Assembly (NCBI GenBank): GCA_038326615.1
Contig: JBBQKF010000126.1
Span: 1 to 7,056 of the forward strand
Origin: JBBQKF01 sp038326615
GTDB taxonomy: Bacteria > Bacillota > Clostridia > Saccharofermentanales > UBA5734
DNA: 7,056 nucleotides
Reading direction: 5' to 3'
The notes under the pieces were generated by a model. It ran no database searches, had not been told where the DNA came from, and was given only the letters and a program-made list of their open reading frames with translations. Both the position numbers and the translations under genes were made by a program. Positions 1 to 6,505 of the stretch are shown in pieces (position 1 is the first letter of the stretch; each line of letters starts with the position of its first letter).

Positions 1-927
1 CAACTCAATGAGAGCCTTGTGAGAGAGCTGAGGAGCATAAAAGGTGTAAAGAATACATACCCTATTGTAGCAGCAGCAGCTACAGTGAAATTCGAGAATG
101 GCAAGCTTGCACCGGTACTTATTATTGGCAGTGAAGCTCCTTACTTTATTGCAGGACCAAAACCTGAAAAAATAAATGAGGGGAACCTTCTTTCGCTAAA
201 CGATGATGAAGCTGTGTCGGCAGAATTTTACGACCAGACTCAGTTCGATTTTCCGGTAAAAATCGGAACCAGAGTTGAGATAAACGGAAAAAGTGCAACG
301 ATAAAGGTACAGACTAAAAATGCAAGAGGATTTGCAGGGTCATTTTTCTATACAACATTATCAAAGGCACGATCTTATACCTCCTTTCCTGAATCTAAGG
401 TAAGTACAATAGCTGTGCAGGTGGAACCCGGCTATGCAGTTGACGATGTTGTCGACAATATAAACAGATCGGTGTATGGTATAAAAGCATGGAATTCTGA
501 AAAGTTAAGAAAGACAACCATAAGCTATATAACCTTTTCAACGAACATCGGAATAAGCTTTGGATCGCTTATCATTTTTGCTGTAATCAGCGGGTTCTTT
601 ATTATCGGACTTACTCTTTATTCTTCGGCTGTCGACAGGATAAAAGATTATGGTACACTTAAAGCCATCGGTGCTACAAACAGATATATTACAAAACTTA
701 TTCTTACTCAGTCATTCCTTTTTGCATTTACAGGTTTTGCAATTGCAATGTTCATTCTTGAAGGTTTCAGAGCCGGTGTTTCTAACGCGGGCCTGGTATT
801 CGACTATTATATCAGGGAATACATTGTGCTTTTTTTGGTGACTGTGTTAATATCTGTTGGCAGTTCCCTTTTCTTCTCTGTAAGAACAATTAATAATGTT
901 GAACCGGCTGCTGTTTTCCGTGGCTAA
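1..927 (+). CDS. ABC transporter permease, FtsX/DevC/MacB-like (5' end cut off by window)
   Basis: This is the C-terminal part of an inner-membrane ABC-transporter permease; 308 residues are visible. The frame is open from base 1, so the gene starts upstream and the GTG at 19 is unlikely to be its start. Residues 1 to about 175 form a soluble, beta-rich segment that fits the periplasmic MacB-type domain. Three hydrophobic segments follow, at about 184-207, 233-252 and 273-294, as in the FtsX fold. Between the first two lies the cytoplasmic motif RIKDYGTLKAIGAT (213-226), a hallmark of this family that contacts the ATPase. The ending NNVEPAAVFRG matches the usual DevC/MacB 'EPA.vfR' tail. A TolC-family gene follows after 21 bases, which suggests a tripartite efflux or export system with ATPase and membrane-fusion genes to the left. 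The substrate cannot be told from the sequence. The family call is firm; DevC rather than MacB subtype is a guess. Confidence 0.88.
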   Translation, partial: QLNESLVRELRSIKGVKNTYPIVAAAATVKFENGKLAPVLIIGSEAPYFIAGPKPEKINEGNLLSLNDDEAVSAEFYDQTQFDFPVKIGTRVEINGKSATIKVQTKNARGFAGSFFYTTLSKARSYTSFPESKVSTIAVQVEPGYAVDDVVDNINRSVYGIKAWNSEKLRKTTISYITFSTNIGISFGSLIIFAVISGFFIIGLTLYSSAVDRIKDYGTLKAIGATNRYITKLILTQSFLFAFTGFAIAMFILEGFRAGVSNAGLVFDYYIREYIVLFLVTVLISVGSSLFFSVRTINNVEPAAVFRG

Positions 928-948
928 TAATTCATAAATATATTTTAT

Positions 949-2307
949 ATGAAATCCAGTATTATATCAATAATTTTTATTCTGCTGATAAATTCATCAT
1001 CAGGGTTATACGGTCAGGAAATTAAACTCTTAACCTGCTTAGATTCGGCGCTTGCAAATAAGGGTAATATACAGGTTGTGAAGATCGATATTGAGATAGC
1101 AAAACTCCAGACGTCTTCTGCTTATCAGAAGTATCTTCCTGATTTGTCGCTGAATTACAACTACAGGTATAATGCGATAATACCTTCACAGATTATTCCT
1201 GTGGGCCAGTTCAACCCCATACCTACTGACGAGAAAAGGCCGATAAAATTCGGAACCCCCTGGCAGCAGAATTCAGGAATAGACCTGTACCAGCCGATAA
1301 TCGACTTTTCAATAAAAAGCCGTGTGGCAGAAAGCAGAATAAATGAGAAACTTAAGAATACCGATGCAGTTGCCGCTGAAAATGATCTGAAAATGGAGGT
1401 ATTAAAGAGTTTTTCAAACATCTGGCTCATGGGGGAGCAGCTTCACTCAGCTGAACTCGATACTCTTCGCACATCGAGAACAAAAGAGTTAATCATAGCA
1501 AGGTTTAAAGAGGGTAAGGTATTGAAAACCGAGGTAAATAAGGCTTTTCTGAACCATAATAATGCACTTTCAAATTATTTTGCAGCTTCATCATCCCTCA
1601 CACGGGAAAAGATCTATATGAGTTTCCTGACAGGAATGTCATTGGAGACTCTTCTTAACAGCAGTTTTGACTTTATGCCATTTAAGGATGGCTTCCTGAA
1701 GAACGGCAATACAGATGTTCTTTTGGATTCTGTCCCTTCATTGCAAAACCTGAAATTAAGATCTGAACTTCTTGAACAGCAGCAAAAAACAGAACGAATG
1801 AAATATACACCATCTATCGGTTTAGAGGGTTTTCTTGGTGCCTCCCAGTATGCCGACATGTTTAACCCTTTTCTTTCAGGCAGCTGGTATGGTAGCAGCT
1901 ATGTAGGACTGAGCCTTAAGTTTCAGATTCTTTCCGGGACCAGCACCAGGAACAAGGAAAAGCAGCTAATACTCGAGACAAAGGGGGTTAAATTGAGGCT
2001 GGAAGATGAAATTAAACTTGTAAATAATACCAGCCTGAGGATTTCTGAAGAGTTAAGGCAGATCGGCTACCAGGCTGGCATTTCGAAGGAGAACATCTCA
2101 CTTTTTGAAGAGAATATTTCGGTCAACCAGAATAGGTTTGAAAAGGGTCAGATAAACGCATATGACCTTCTGGCAGATGAAATTGATTTGCAAAAAGAGA
2201 TGTCAAAGTTCAATGAAAGAAGGGCGGAGCTTGTCCGGAAGCAGATAGAGATGATAAACAATTCCGGAGCACTTTCAATATTTTTAAATAACGTGCGAGA
2301 AAACTAA
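949..2307 (+). CDS. TolC-family outer membrane efflux protein
   Basis: This 452-residue protein has the length and layout of an outer-membrane channel of a tripartite efflux or type I export system. The N-terminus is a signal peptide: a hydrophobic run from about residue 4 to 20, with likely cleavage near Gly-22/Gln-23. Two similar halves are visible. The first opens with 'LDSALANKGNIQVV' (31-44) and reaches the typical 'YLPDLSLNYNY' (62-72). The second opens near 'VPSLQNLKLRSELLEQQQ' (262-279) and reaches 'YTPSIGLEGFLG' (286-297). Long polar helices with coiled-coil character lie at about 124-225 and 335-440, and the near-terminal 'NRFEKGQINAYDLLADEI' (395-412) is the usual TolC-family signature. 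The ATG at 949 is chosen because it directly precedes the signal peptide; no clear Shine-Dalgarno is seen. The gene closes with tandem stops (TAATAA). The 21-base gap to the permease gene supports one transcript. Whether it exports a drug, lipid or protein is not decidable here. Confidence 0.9.
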   Translation: MKSSIISIIFILLINSSSGLYGQEIKLLTCLDSALANKGNIQVVKIDIEIAKLQTSSAYQKYLPDLSLNYNYRYNAIIPSQIIPVGQFNPIPTDEKRPIKFGTPWQQNSGIDLYQPIIDFSIKSRVAESRINEKLKNTDAVAAENDLKMEVLKSFSNIWLMGEQLHSAELDTLRTSRTKELIIARFKEGKVLKTEVNKAFLNHNNALSNYFAASSSLTREKIYMSFLTGMSLETLLNSSFDFMPFKDGFLKNGNTDVLLDSVPSLQNLKLRSELLEQQQKTERMKYTPSIGLEGFLGASQYADMFNPFLSGSWYGSSYVGLSLKFQILSGTSTRNKEKQLILETKGVKLRLEDEIKLVNNTSLRISEELRQIGYQAGISKENISLFEENISVNQNRFEKGQINAYDLLADEIDLQKEMSKFNERRAELVRKQIEMINNSGALSIFLNNVREN

Positions 2308-2317
2308 TAAACTATAA

Positions 2318-2434
2318 AGTAAATACAGGTTTTTGATTTTTCTTGCAATAATTATATCTGTCAATTGCACACGGTTTTTTGCACAAACTCCCGTTGGGCG
2401 TTATATTCAAAGACCACAGGACAATATATCATAA
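2318..2434 (+). pseudogene. Possible decayed start of a secreted-protein gene
   Basis: In frame 2 the codons from 2321 read KYRFLIFLAIIISVNC, then TRFFAQTPVGRY, and the frame stops at TAA 2432-2434. This has the form of a Bacteroidota signal peptide: a basic N-terminus, a hydrophobic core and a cleavage site near FAQ. The codon before Lys is AGT rather than ATG, so a lost start codon is possible; TTG at 2333 is the only alternative near the front. Only about 15 residues follow the supposed cleavage site before the stop. It may be the 5' stub of a gene removed by deletion, or a chance hydrophobic frame in AT-rich DNA. No family can be named. Confidence 0.3.
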
Positions 2435-2445
2435 ACAAAACATAG

Positions 2446-2806
2446 CGTAAAAATGGAAGTGCAGAACGTTTTCCTTTGGTAAATTTTTATGGAATGAACC
2501 CAGGTATAATAAAATCAAATATAATGTCAGGTGTTCTTGGAGATAATTCAGTTTTGCTGAAAATACAACAGACGGTTATGGGTATACTTTTTCAAAGTGC
2601 AGAACAATATGCAAAAAAAATAACGCCACTATTAGTATCACCTGACATTGAGCAATATTCGGGTGCAATGTTTGGCAGGCACGGCGGACCCTATTCTTTC
2701 AAACCAAATTCTTTTAGACAAATCTTATGTAAAACGAGTACTTGAAAAATCAGAAAAATTAATTAGTGGAAAATCCAGAAGCCCTGACCACATTTGGCCG
2801 GAATAA
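2446..2806 (+). pseudogene. Short-chain dehydrogenase/reductase C-terminal remnant, frameshifted
   Basis: Frame 1 from just after the TAG at 2443-2445 reads RKNGSAERFPLVNFYGMNPG, followed by IIKSNI. This resembles the strand and loop after the catalytic region of short-chain dehydrogenases, where the family has '(H/N)PG.(I/V).T'. Further on, SAEQYAKKITPLLVSPD and YSGAMF match the C-terminal part of SDR-family oxidoreductases. Near 2711-2714 the frame breaks: frame 1 runs to TGA 2743-2745, while frame 2 from 2714 continues the family-like ending LDKSYVKRVLEKSEKLISGK and stops at TAA 2804-2806. The last codons of that frame lie inside the inverted repeat. The NAD(P)-binding glycine-rich region and the YxxxK catalytic motif are both missing, so no active enzyme is expected. 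A TTG at 2476 could open an 89-residue product, but the missing active site and the broken end argue for a pseudogene. The original substrate cannot be inferred. Confidence 0.72.
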
Positions 2807-2885
2807 TTTGACCTAGATGCCGGAGTTAATAGATTTAATTTAAGCTATTTATGTTTCTTGTTAGATCACCGGCCAAATGTGGTCA
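2785..2885. repeat. 101-bp element bounded by perfect 17-bp inverted repeats
   Basis: TGACCACATTTGGCCGG at 2785-2801 has its exact reverse complement at 2869-2885. The 67 bases between them are AT-rich and non-coding. A degenerate direct copy of the left repeat begins at 2809 (TGACC, six bases, CCGGA), 24 bases after the first. Repeated motifs inside terminal inverted repeats are typical of IS21-like elements, so this may be a MITE or the fused ends of a deleted insertion sequence. That family assignment is inference. The element abuts the frameshifted dehydrogenase remnant. The stem has no T-run after it and a long loop, so it does not look like an intrinsic terminator. Confidence 0.8.
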
Positions 2886-2964
2886 ATGTATACGGATTTT
2901 GTAGATAAGACACAAAGCTTTCATTAATAATGCCTCAGTTGGGTTTTATATCTATCTTTAAGTA

Positions 2965-3804
2965 ATGGTACAATTATACGATGATGTCTCTTTCATAATA
3001 AGTAAAATTGTAACTCATAGTTACAGTACCTCCTTTTCTATTGCAGTAAGTTTTCTGGACCATGAGATGCGGAAAGCAATATACAGTATTTATGGTTTTG
3101 TAAGATTTGCTGATGAGATTGTTGATACCTTTCATGAATATAATAAAAAGGATCTTTTAACAGAGTTTGAAAGCTCCTATTATAAGGCTTATAAAGATGG
3201 AATAAGTCTTAATCCTGTATTGCATTCTTTCCAGATTACTGTAAAAAAGTACAATATCCCCGATGATCTTATTCAGGCATTTCTCAAAAGTATGAAAGCC
3301 GATCTGGTAAAAAATGGGAGTTATAGTAAACCCGAACTTGAAGAATATATTTATGGGTCGGCAGAGGCTGTCGGACTTATGTGTTTATGCATATTTGTAA
3401 ATGGAGATAAGAACAGGTATGAAGAATTAAAACATCCGGCAATGAAACTGGGAGCTGCATTTCAGAAAGTAAACTTTTTACGGGATATTAAAAATGATAT
3501 TTATGACCTTGGCAGAAGCTATTTTCCTGAGATTAAAATCAATACTTTTAGAAAGGAAGTCAAGGATAAAATAGTATGGGATATTGAAGCAGATTTTTCT
3601 GATGCTTATCAGGGAATAAAAGAACTCCCGCGAAATGCAAAACTTCCGGTTCTAATTGCCTATACATATTATTTAAAATTGCTTAAGAAAATAGAAAGAA
3701 CACCTGCACAAAAGATTGTAACTACAAGGATCAGAATTAATGATATCAGTAAGCTATTACTATTAGTCAAAGCATACATGACAGTTAAGTTGAGGTTAAT
3801 TTAA
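2965..3804 (+). CDS. crtB: Phytoene synthase
   Basis: This enzyme joins two geranylgeranyl diphosphates head to head to make phytoene, the first committed step to C40 carotenoids. At 279 residues it has the usual length for Bacteroidota CrtB. The two Mg-diphosphate-binding aspartate motifs of the squalene/phytoene synthase family are present: FADEIVD (48-54) and NFLRDIKND (170-178). The segment YIYGSAEAVGLMCL (128-141) and the DLGRSYFPE block (181-189) are also typical. The N-terminal SYSTSFSIA (19-27) fits the conserved Ser-containing opening of the family. The ATG at 2965 is the first in the frame and gives the expected N-terminus; no strong ribosome binding site is seen. It heads the carotenoid operon and lies 15 bases before idi. 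A C30 (CrtM-like) synthase is the alternative, but the downstream lycopene cyclase favours a C40 pathway. All key residues look intact. Confidence 0.94.
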   Translation: MVQLYDDVSFIISKIVTHSYSTSFSIAVSFLDHEMRKAIYSIYGFVRFADEIVDTFHEYNKKDLLTEFESSYYKAYKDGISLNPVLHSFQITVKKYNIPDDLIQAFLKSMKADLVKNGSYSKPELEEYIYGSAEAVGLMCLCIFVNGDKNRYEELKHPAMKLGAAFQKVNFLRDIKNDIYDLGRSYFPEIKINTFRKEVKDKIVWDIEADFSDAYQGIKELPRNAKLPVLIAYTYYLKLLKKIERTPAQKIVTTRIRINDISKLLLLVKAYMTVKLRLI

Positions 3805-3819
3805 GATCGTTAAAATTGT

Positions 3820-4350
3820 ATGAAAGAAACATTTGTGATATTGGTCGATGAAAAAGATAATCCTGTTGGTATTATGGAGAAGCTGGAAGCTCATAGAAAA
3901 GCTTTACTTCACAGGGCAATATCTGTATTTATTATAGATTCAAACGGCGAATGGATTCTACAGAAAAGAGCTCTTGATAAGTACCATTCCAAAGGATTAT
4001 GGACAAATACCTGCTGTACTCATCCTTCCCCCGGGGAGTCTGACATAGACTCGGCTAATCGCAGGTTAATTGAGGAGATGGGAATAGACTGTAGATTAAA
4101 GGAATTATTCAGTTTCGTTTATAAAGAGAAGCTCGATAATGAACTCACGGAATATGAATTTGATCATGTATTTATAGGTATTTACGACAGCGATCCCGTC
4201 ATCAATAAATCCGAAGTTGATAACTGGAAAAAAGTTTCATATGATGTACTTCACAAAAATATTCTTGAAAATCCTGATAACTATACATATTGGTTCAAAG
4301 AAATTTATCAGAAAGTGAATTCTCATTTGTTGAATGATAAAAAACAATAA
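3820..4350 (+). CDS. idi: Isopentenyl-diphosphate delta-isomerase, type 1
   Basis: This cytosolic enzyme interconverts isopentenyl and dimethylallyl diphosphate, balancing the C5 units for geranylgeranyl diphosphate. It has 176 residues, close to E. coli Idi. The catalytic cysteine block WTNTCCTHPSPGES (61-74) corresponds to the family's WTN..C.HP..GE; Cys-66 or Cys-65 would be the acid/base residue and His-68 a metal ligand. The other metal-ligand histidines fit His-25 and His-31. The glutamate pair in TEYEFDHVFIG (110-120; Glu-111 and Glu-113) matches the second catalytic region. The Nudix-like helix is RRLIEEMG (81-88). The ATG at 3820 gives a standard N-terminus. It sits between crtB and the short ORF before crtYcd, so it most likely serves the carotenoid pathway directly. 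No missing key residues were noticed. Confidence 0.95.
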   Translation: MKETFVILVDEKDNPVGIMEKLEAHRKALLHRAISVFIIDSNGEWILQKRALDKYHSKGLWTNTCCTHPSPGESDIDSANRRLIEEMGIDCRLKELFSFVYKEKLDNELTEYEFDHVFIGIYDSDPVINKSEVDNWKKVSYDVLHKNILENPDNYTYWFKEIYQKVNSHLLNDKKQ

Positions 4351-4353
4351 ATT

Positions 4354-4473
4354 ATGACTAACGTTTTATTATTATTACTCTCATTCCTTTTATGGAATTT
4401 CACTGATCAGGTCTCATCAGGGAACATCATTTTGGAAAAAATGTCAAAGACTTTAAAAACTATTGATTACTGA
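4354..4473 (+). CDS. 39-codon hydrophobic small ORF; possible crtZ remnant
   Basis: ATG at 4354 opens a 39-residue frame ending with TGA 4471-4473, three bases after the idi stop. The protein begins MTNVLLLLLSFLLWNF, which can form one short membrane segment, and ends in a polar tail containing EKMSKTLKTIDY. The opening resembles, by eye, the N-terminus of CrtZ-type beta-carotene hydroxylases, which often sit between crtB and crtY in Bacteroidota. None of the histidine motifs of that family is present, so it cannot be an active hydroxylase. It may be the 5' stub of a deleted crtZ, a small membrane peptide, or an untranslated spacer. The match to CrtZ is short and of low complexity, so it is weak. 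Confidence 0.35.
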   Translation: MTNVLLLLLSFLLWNFTDQVSSGNIILEKMSKTLKTIDY

Positions 4474-4504
4474 TATTTCCGATAAGGTTTTTTAATGAAT
4501 AATC

Positions 4505-5200
4505 ATGTCACTTTATACCGCACTACTATTTTTTTCAATTCTGATTCCTTTTATTCTAAGCTTCGATAAGAAAGTAAGCTTTTACAGAATATGGAAAAGC
4601 CTGTTGCCATCATCGGTAATTGTCGGAGCTATTTATATTGCATTTGACATACTTTTTGTAAAAAAAGGTATATGGGGTTTTAATCCTGAATATCATTCCG
4701 GAATAATAATTCTGGGCTTACCAGCTGAAGAGTGGTTGTTTTTTATTTTAATCCCTTATTCCTGCATTTTTATACATTATGTTTATATTTCATACTTCCC
4801 GGCGCTTAAATTAAGCCGGAGATTTGTCATTATATTTTCAGTTATACTTATACTGATTTTGCTGATAGTTATCTTTTTAAATTTCGATAAAGCATATACT
4901 TTATTCAACTTCAGTCTGCTGATACTTGCTCTTCTCTGGGCAATGACCGGCAAATCGGATATTCTTCCCAGGTATTATTTGACGTTTCTAATAATCCTGG
5001 TTCCGTTTTTTATAATCAATATTATCTTAACCGGCACATTTATAGAGGGTGAGGCAGTATGGTATAATAATTCTGAAACACTCGGAATCAGGCTGGGGAC
5101 TGTTCCTGTTGAAGATATAGGTTATGCATTCAGCCTGATACTTCTTAATTTGCTTTTCATATCAGAGTTTCAGAAATATTTTAGCCGTAGAAATAAATAG
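4505..5200 (+). CDS. crtYcd: Lycopene beta-cyclase, fused CrtYc-CrtYd type
   Basis: This integral membrane enzyme should cyclise psi-ends of lycopene to beta-ionone rings, giving gamma- and/or beta-carotene. Its 231 residues hold two copies of the lycopene cyclase domain. The first ends in WGFNPEYHSG (57-66) and LPAEEWLFF (72-80). The second carries the matching block GTVPVEDIGYAF (198-209), with PVED as the counterpart of PAEE. Several hydrophobic segments are visible: about 3-19, 33-52, 77-95, 107-125, 133-147, 158-178 and 206-220. This fits the seven or so helices of the family. The ATG at 4505 is preferred over the out-of-frame ATG at 4495. cruF follows after 7 bases. The sequence does not show whether it cyclises one or both ends. 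A monocyclase role would suit the CruF hydratase next door, which needs an uncyclised end. Confidence 0.9.
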   Translation: MSLYTALLFFSILIPFILSFDKKVSFYRIWKSLLPSSVIVGAIYIAFDILFVKKGIWGFNPEYHSGIIILGLPAEEWLFFILIPYSCIFIHYVYISYFPALKLSRRFVIIFSVILILILLIVIFLNFDKAYTLFNFSLLILALLWAMTGKSDILPRYYLTFLIILVPFFIINIILTGTFIEGEAVWYNNSETLGIRLGTVPVEDIGYAFSLILLNLLFISEFQKYFSRRNK

Positions 5201-5207
5201 GTTATTT

Positions 5208-5882
5208 ATGGAATTATCACATAATATTGTCAGCTTTTTTTCAAGGTATCAGCGATATATACTTGTCTTTTTTATTATTTTTTATCTTGTTGGATTTCTT
5301 GGTCTGGTAATTCCATATACATACCATCTCTTTTTAAACCTATTCCCTCTGGCCCTGATTTTAAGCTTTTCTGCCATTCTCCTTTCACATAAGGACCGGT
5401 ATGATACCAAAACAATTTATGTATTTGTATTAATTGGTGTATGGAGTTTTATGATTGAAGTTACGGGTGTAAATACTCATCTTATTTTCGGTAATTACAG
5501 TTATGGCAATGCCCTGGGACTGAAACTGTTTAATACTCCTTTGTTGATCGCAATTAACTGGGTTATGCTTACATATGCCGGCAGTTCAATTACTGAAAGA
5601 TTATCAATGCCTGATTATCTCAAAATAATTATCGCATCCACTATAATTCTGGTATATGACATTATCCTTGAACAGGTTGCATCAGTTCTGGATATGTGGT
5701 ACTGGAAGGACAATGTTGTGCCTTTTCAGAATTATTTAGCATGGTTCATAATAGCTTTTTTATTTCAGTCATTTATCAGGTTATCAAAAGTAAGCACAAG
5801 AAATTCAATTGCCGTTCCAATATTATTAATACAGACGCTTTTCTTCATTTCACTTTTTACCTTTTTTCAAATATCAAAATGA
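5208..5882 (+). CDS. cruF: Carotenoid 1',2'-hydratase family membrane protein (CruF-like)
   Basis: This 224-residue membrane protein belongs to the carotenoid biosynthesis family (PF04240), which includes CruF of cyanobacteria and Deinococcus and the archaeal bisanhydrobacterioruberin hydratase. Family features visible are EVTGVNTHLIFGNYSYG (84-100), PLLIAINWVMLTYA (111-124), Asp-151 in a hydrophobic helix, and MWYWKDNVVPFQNYLAWF (163-180). Membrane segments lie at about 17-34, 42-60, 69-84, 110-126, 138-154, 175-190 and 201-219. CruF adds water to the psi-end of a linear or monocyclic carotenoid, leaving a tertiary 1'-hydroxyl. Here that hydroxyl would be the attachment point for the sugar added by the downstream glycosyltransferase. 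The stop overlaps the next gene's start as ATGA. The family is firm; the exact substrate (gamma-carotene, lycopene or a derivative) is inferred. Confidence 0.85.
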   Translation: MELSHNIVSFFSRYQRYILVFFIIFYLVGFLGLVIPYTYHLFLNLFPLALILSFSAILLSHKDRYDTKTIYVFVLIGVWSFMIEVTGVNTHLIFGNYSYGNALGLKLFNTPLLIAINWVMLTYAGSSITERLSMPDYLKIIIASTIILVYDIILEQVASVLDMWYWKDNVVPFQNYLAWFIIAFLFQSFIRLSKVSTRNSIAVPILLIQTLFFISLFTFFQISK

Positions 5883-6505
5883 TAATCAAAGCTAAGCATA
5901 ACTGGTTAATCTATCCTTTCTTTAAATTCTATGCGGTTTATAAGATCCGGAGGAACTTTTATGACACAACAATTTCTGGTGAATATCATGATAAGAATCT
6001 TCCGGTTTTACTTCTGTCAAATCACCTCAGCTGGTGGGATGGATTCTGGGCTATGTATGTTAATGTGAAGTTATTACACCGGATATTTCATTTCATGATG
6101 CTTGAGGAACAGTTAAAACGGTTTAGTTTTTTTATTAATACCGGAGGTTATTCAGTTAAGAAGGGAGCCAGAAGCGTTGTTGAATCAATACACTATACTA
6201 TTGAACTTCTGAAGGATAGAAAAAACATGGTATTGCTTTTCCCACAAGGCAGAATAACCTCGATTTATGATCAGTCATTTATTTTTGAAAAAGGAATTGA
6301 ACACATACTTAAAGAGGTTCAAGGTAAGGTGCAGATCATTTTCATGGCTAACCTTGTCGACTATTTTTCTAAGGAAAAACCTTCACTCTTTATATATTTA
6401 AAAGAGTATTCGCTGGCGGAGTATAAGACTGAAAAGATACAGGAAGAATATAACATATTTTATTCAGAATGTATAACTGTAAACATTAATAAAGCTGATA
6501 ATTAA
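5879..6505 (+). CDS. PlsC-like (LPLAT family) acyltransferase, probable carotenoid-glycoside acyltransferase
   Basis: This is a 208-residue lysophospholipid-acyltransferase-family protein. The catalytic HX4D motif is NHLSWWD (His-49, Asp-54). A second block reads FINTGGYSVKKGAR (85-98), and the third is FPQGRI (121-126) where PlsC enzymes usually have FPEGTR. There is no long N-terminal membrane anchor. The frame extends upstream to 5696 over cruF, but the ATG at 5879 overlapping the cruF stop as ATGA gives the normal family N-terminus and is the best start. The stop overlaps the glycosyltransferase start as TAATG. This tight coupling to cruF and a glycosyltransferase suggests that it adds a fatty acid to a carotenoid sugar, comparable in role to CruD of Chlorobaculum or CrtO in staphyloxanthin synthesis, rather than making phosphatidic acid. 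The acceptor is inferred from context; a glycerolipid acyltransferase role remains possible. Confidence 0.8.
   Translation: MIIKAKHNWLIYPFFKFYAVYKIRRNFYDTTISGEYHDKNLPVLLLSNHLSWWDGFWAMYVNVKLLHRIFHFMMLEEQLKRFSFFINTGGYSVKKGARSVVESIHYTIELLKDRKNMVLLFPQGRITSIYDQSFIFEKGIEHILKEVQGKVQIIFMANLVDYFSKEKPSLFIYLKEYSLAEYKTEKIQEEYNIFYSECITVNINKADN

Larger units (their letters stand above)
2308..2964. other. Gene-free scar between efflux operon and carotenoid operon
   Basis: No intact gene is supported over these 657 bases. The stretch contains, in order, a possible decayed gene start with a signal peptide (2318-2434), the frameshifted C-terminal fragment of a short-chain dehydrogenase (2446-2806), and a 101-base inverted-repeat structure (2785-2885). 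About 80 bases of leader before crtB follow. Bases 2886-2964 must carry or receive the crtB promoter unless transcription reads through from the efflux genes. I could not recognise a convincing Bacteroidota-type promoter (TTTG about 19-21 bases before TAnnTTTG) there. No hairpin followed by a T-run was seen after the TolC-family gene either. Confidence 0.7.

Noticed and set aside
650..841. 63-residue + strand frame inside the permease gene
   Set aside because: Out-of-frame shadow of a well-supported permease coding region, with no recognisable protein features.
1161..1430. 89-residue - strand frame inside the TolC-family gene
   Set aside because: Antisense shadow of a clear coding region; no domain or ribosome binding site supports it.
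1614..1859. 81-residue - strand frame inside the TolC-family gene
   Set aside because: Antisense shadow; composition and content do not look like a protein.
2393..2399. GTTGGGC, matching the integron attC core consensus GTTRRRY
   Set aside because: No matching RYYYAAC partner or attC-like imperfect palindrome was found upstream, and a single seven-base match is expected by chance.
2785..2885. Inverted repeat as an intrinsic terminator
   Set aside because: The loop is 67 bases and no T-run follows the right arm, so it does not fit a rho-independent terminator.
2953..2960. TATCTTTA as a Bacteroidota -7 promoter element for crtB
   Set aside because: It lies only four bases before the ATG, and no TTTG or TTG occurs at the required distance upstream.
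5696..5878. Upstream extension of the acyltransferase frame
   Set aside because: These codons overlap the conserved 3' part of cruF and read as its out-of-frame shadow; the ATG at 5879 gives the normal acyltransferase N-terminus.
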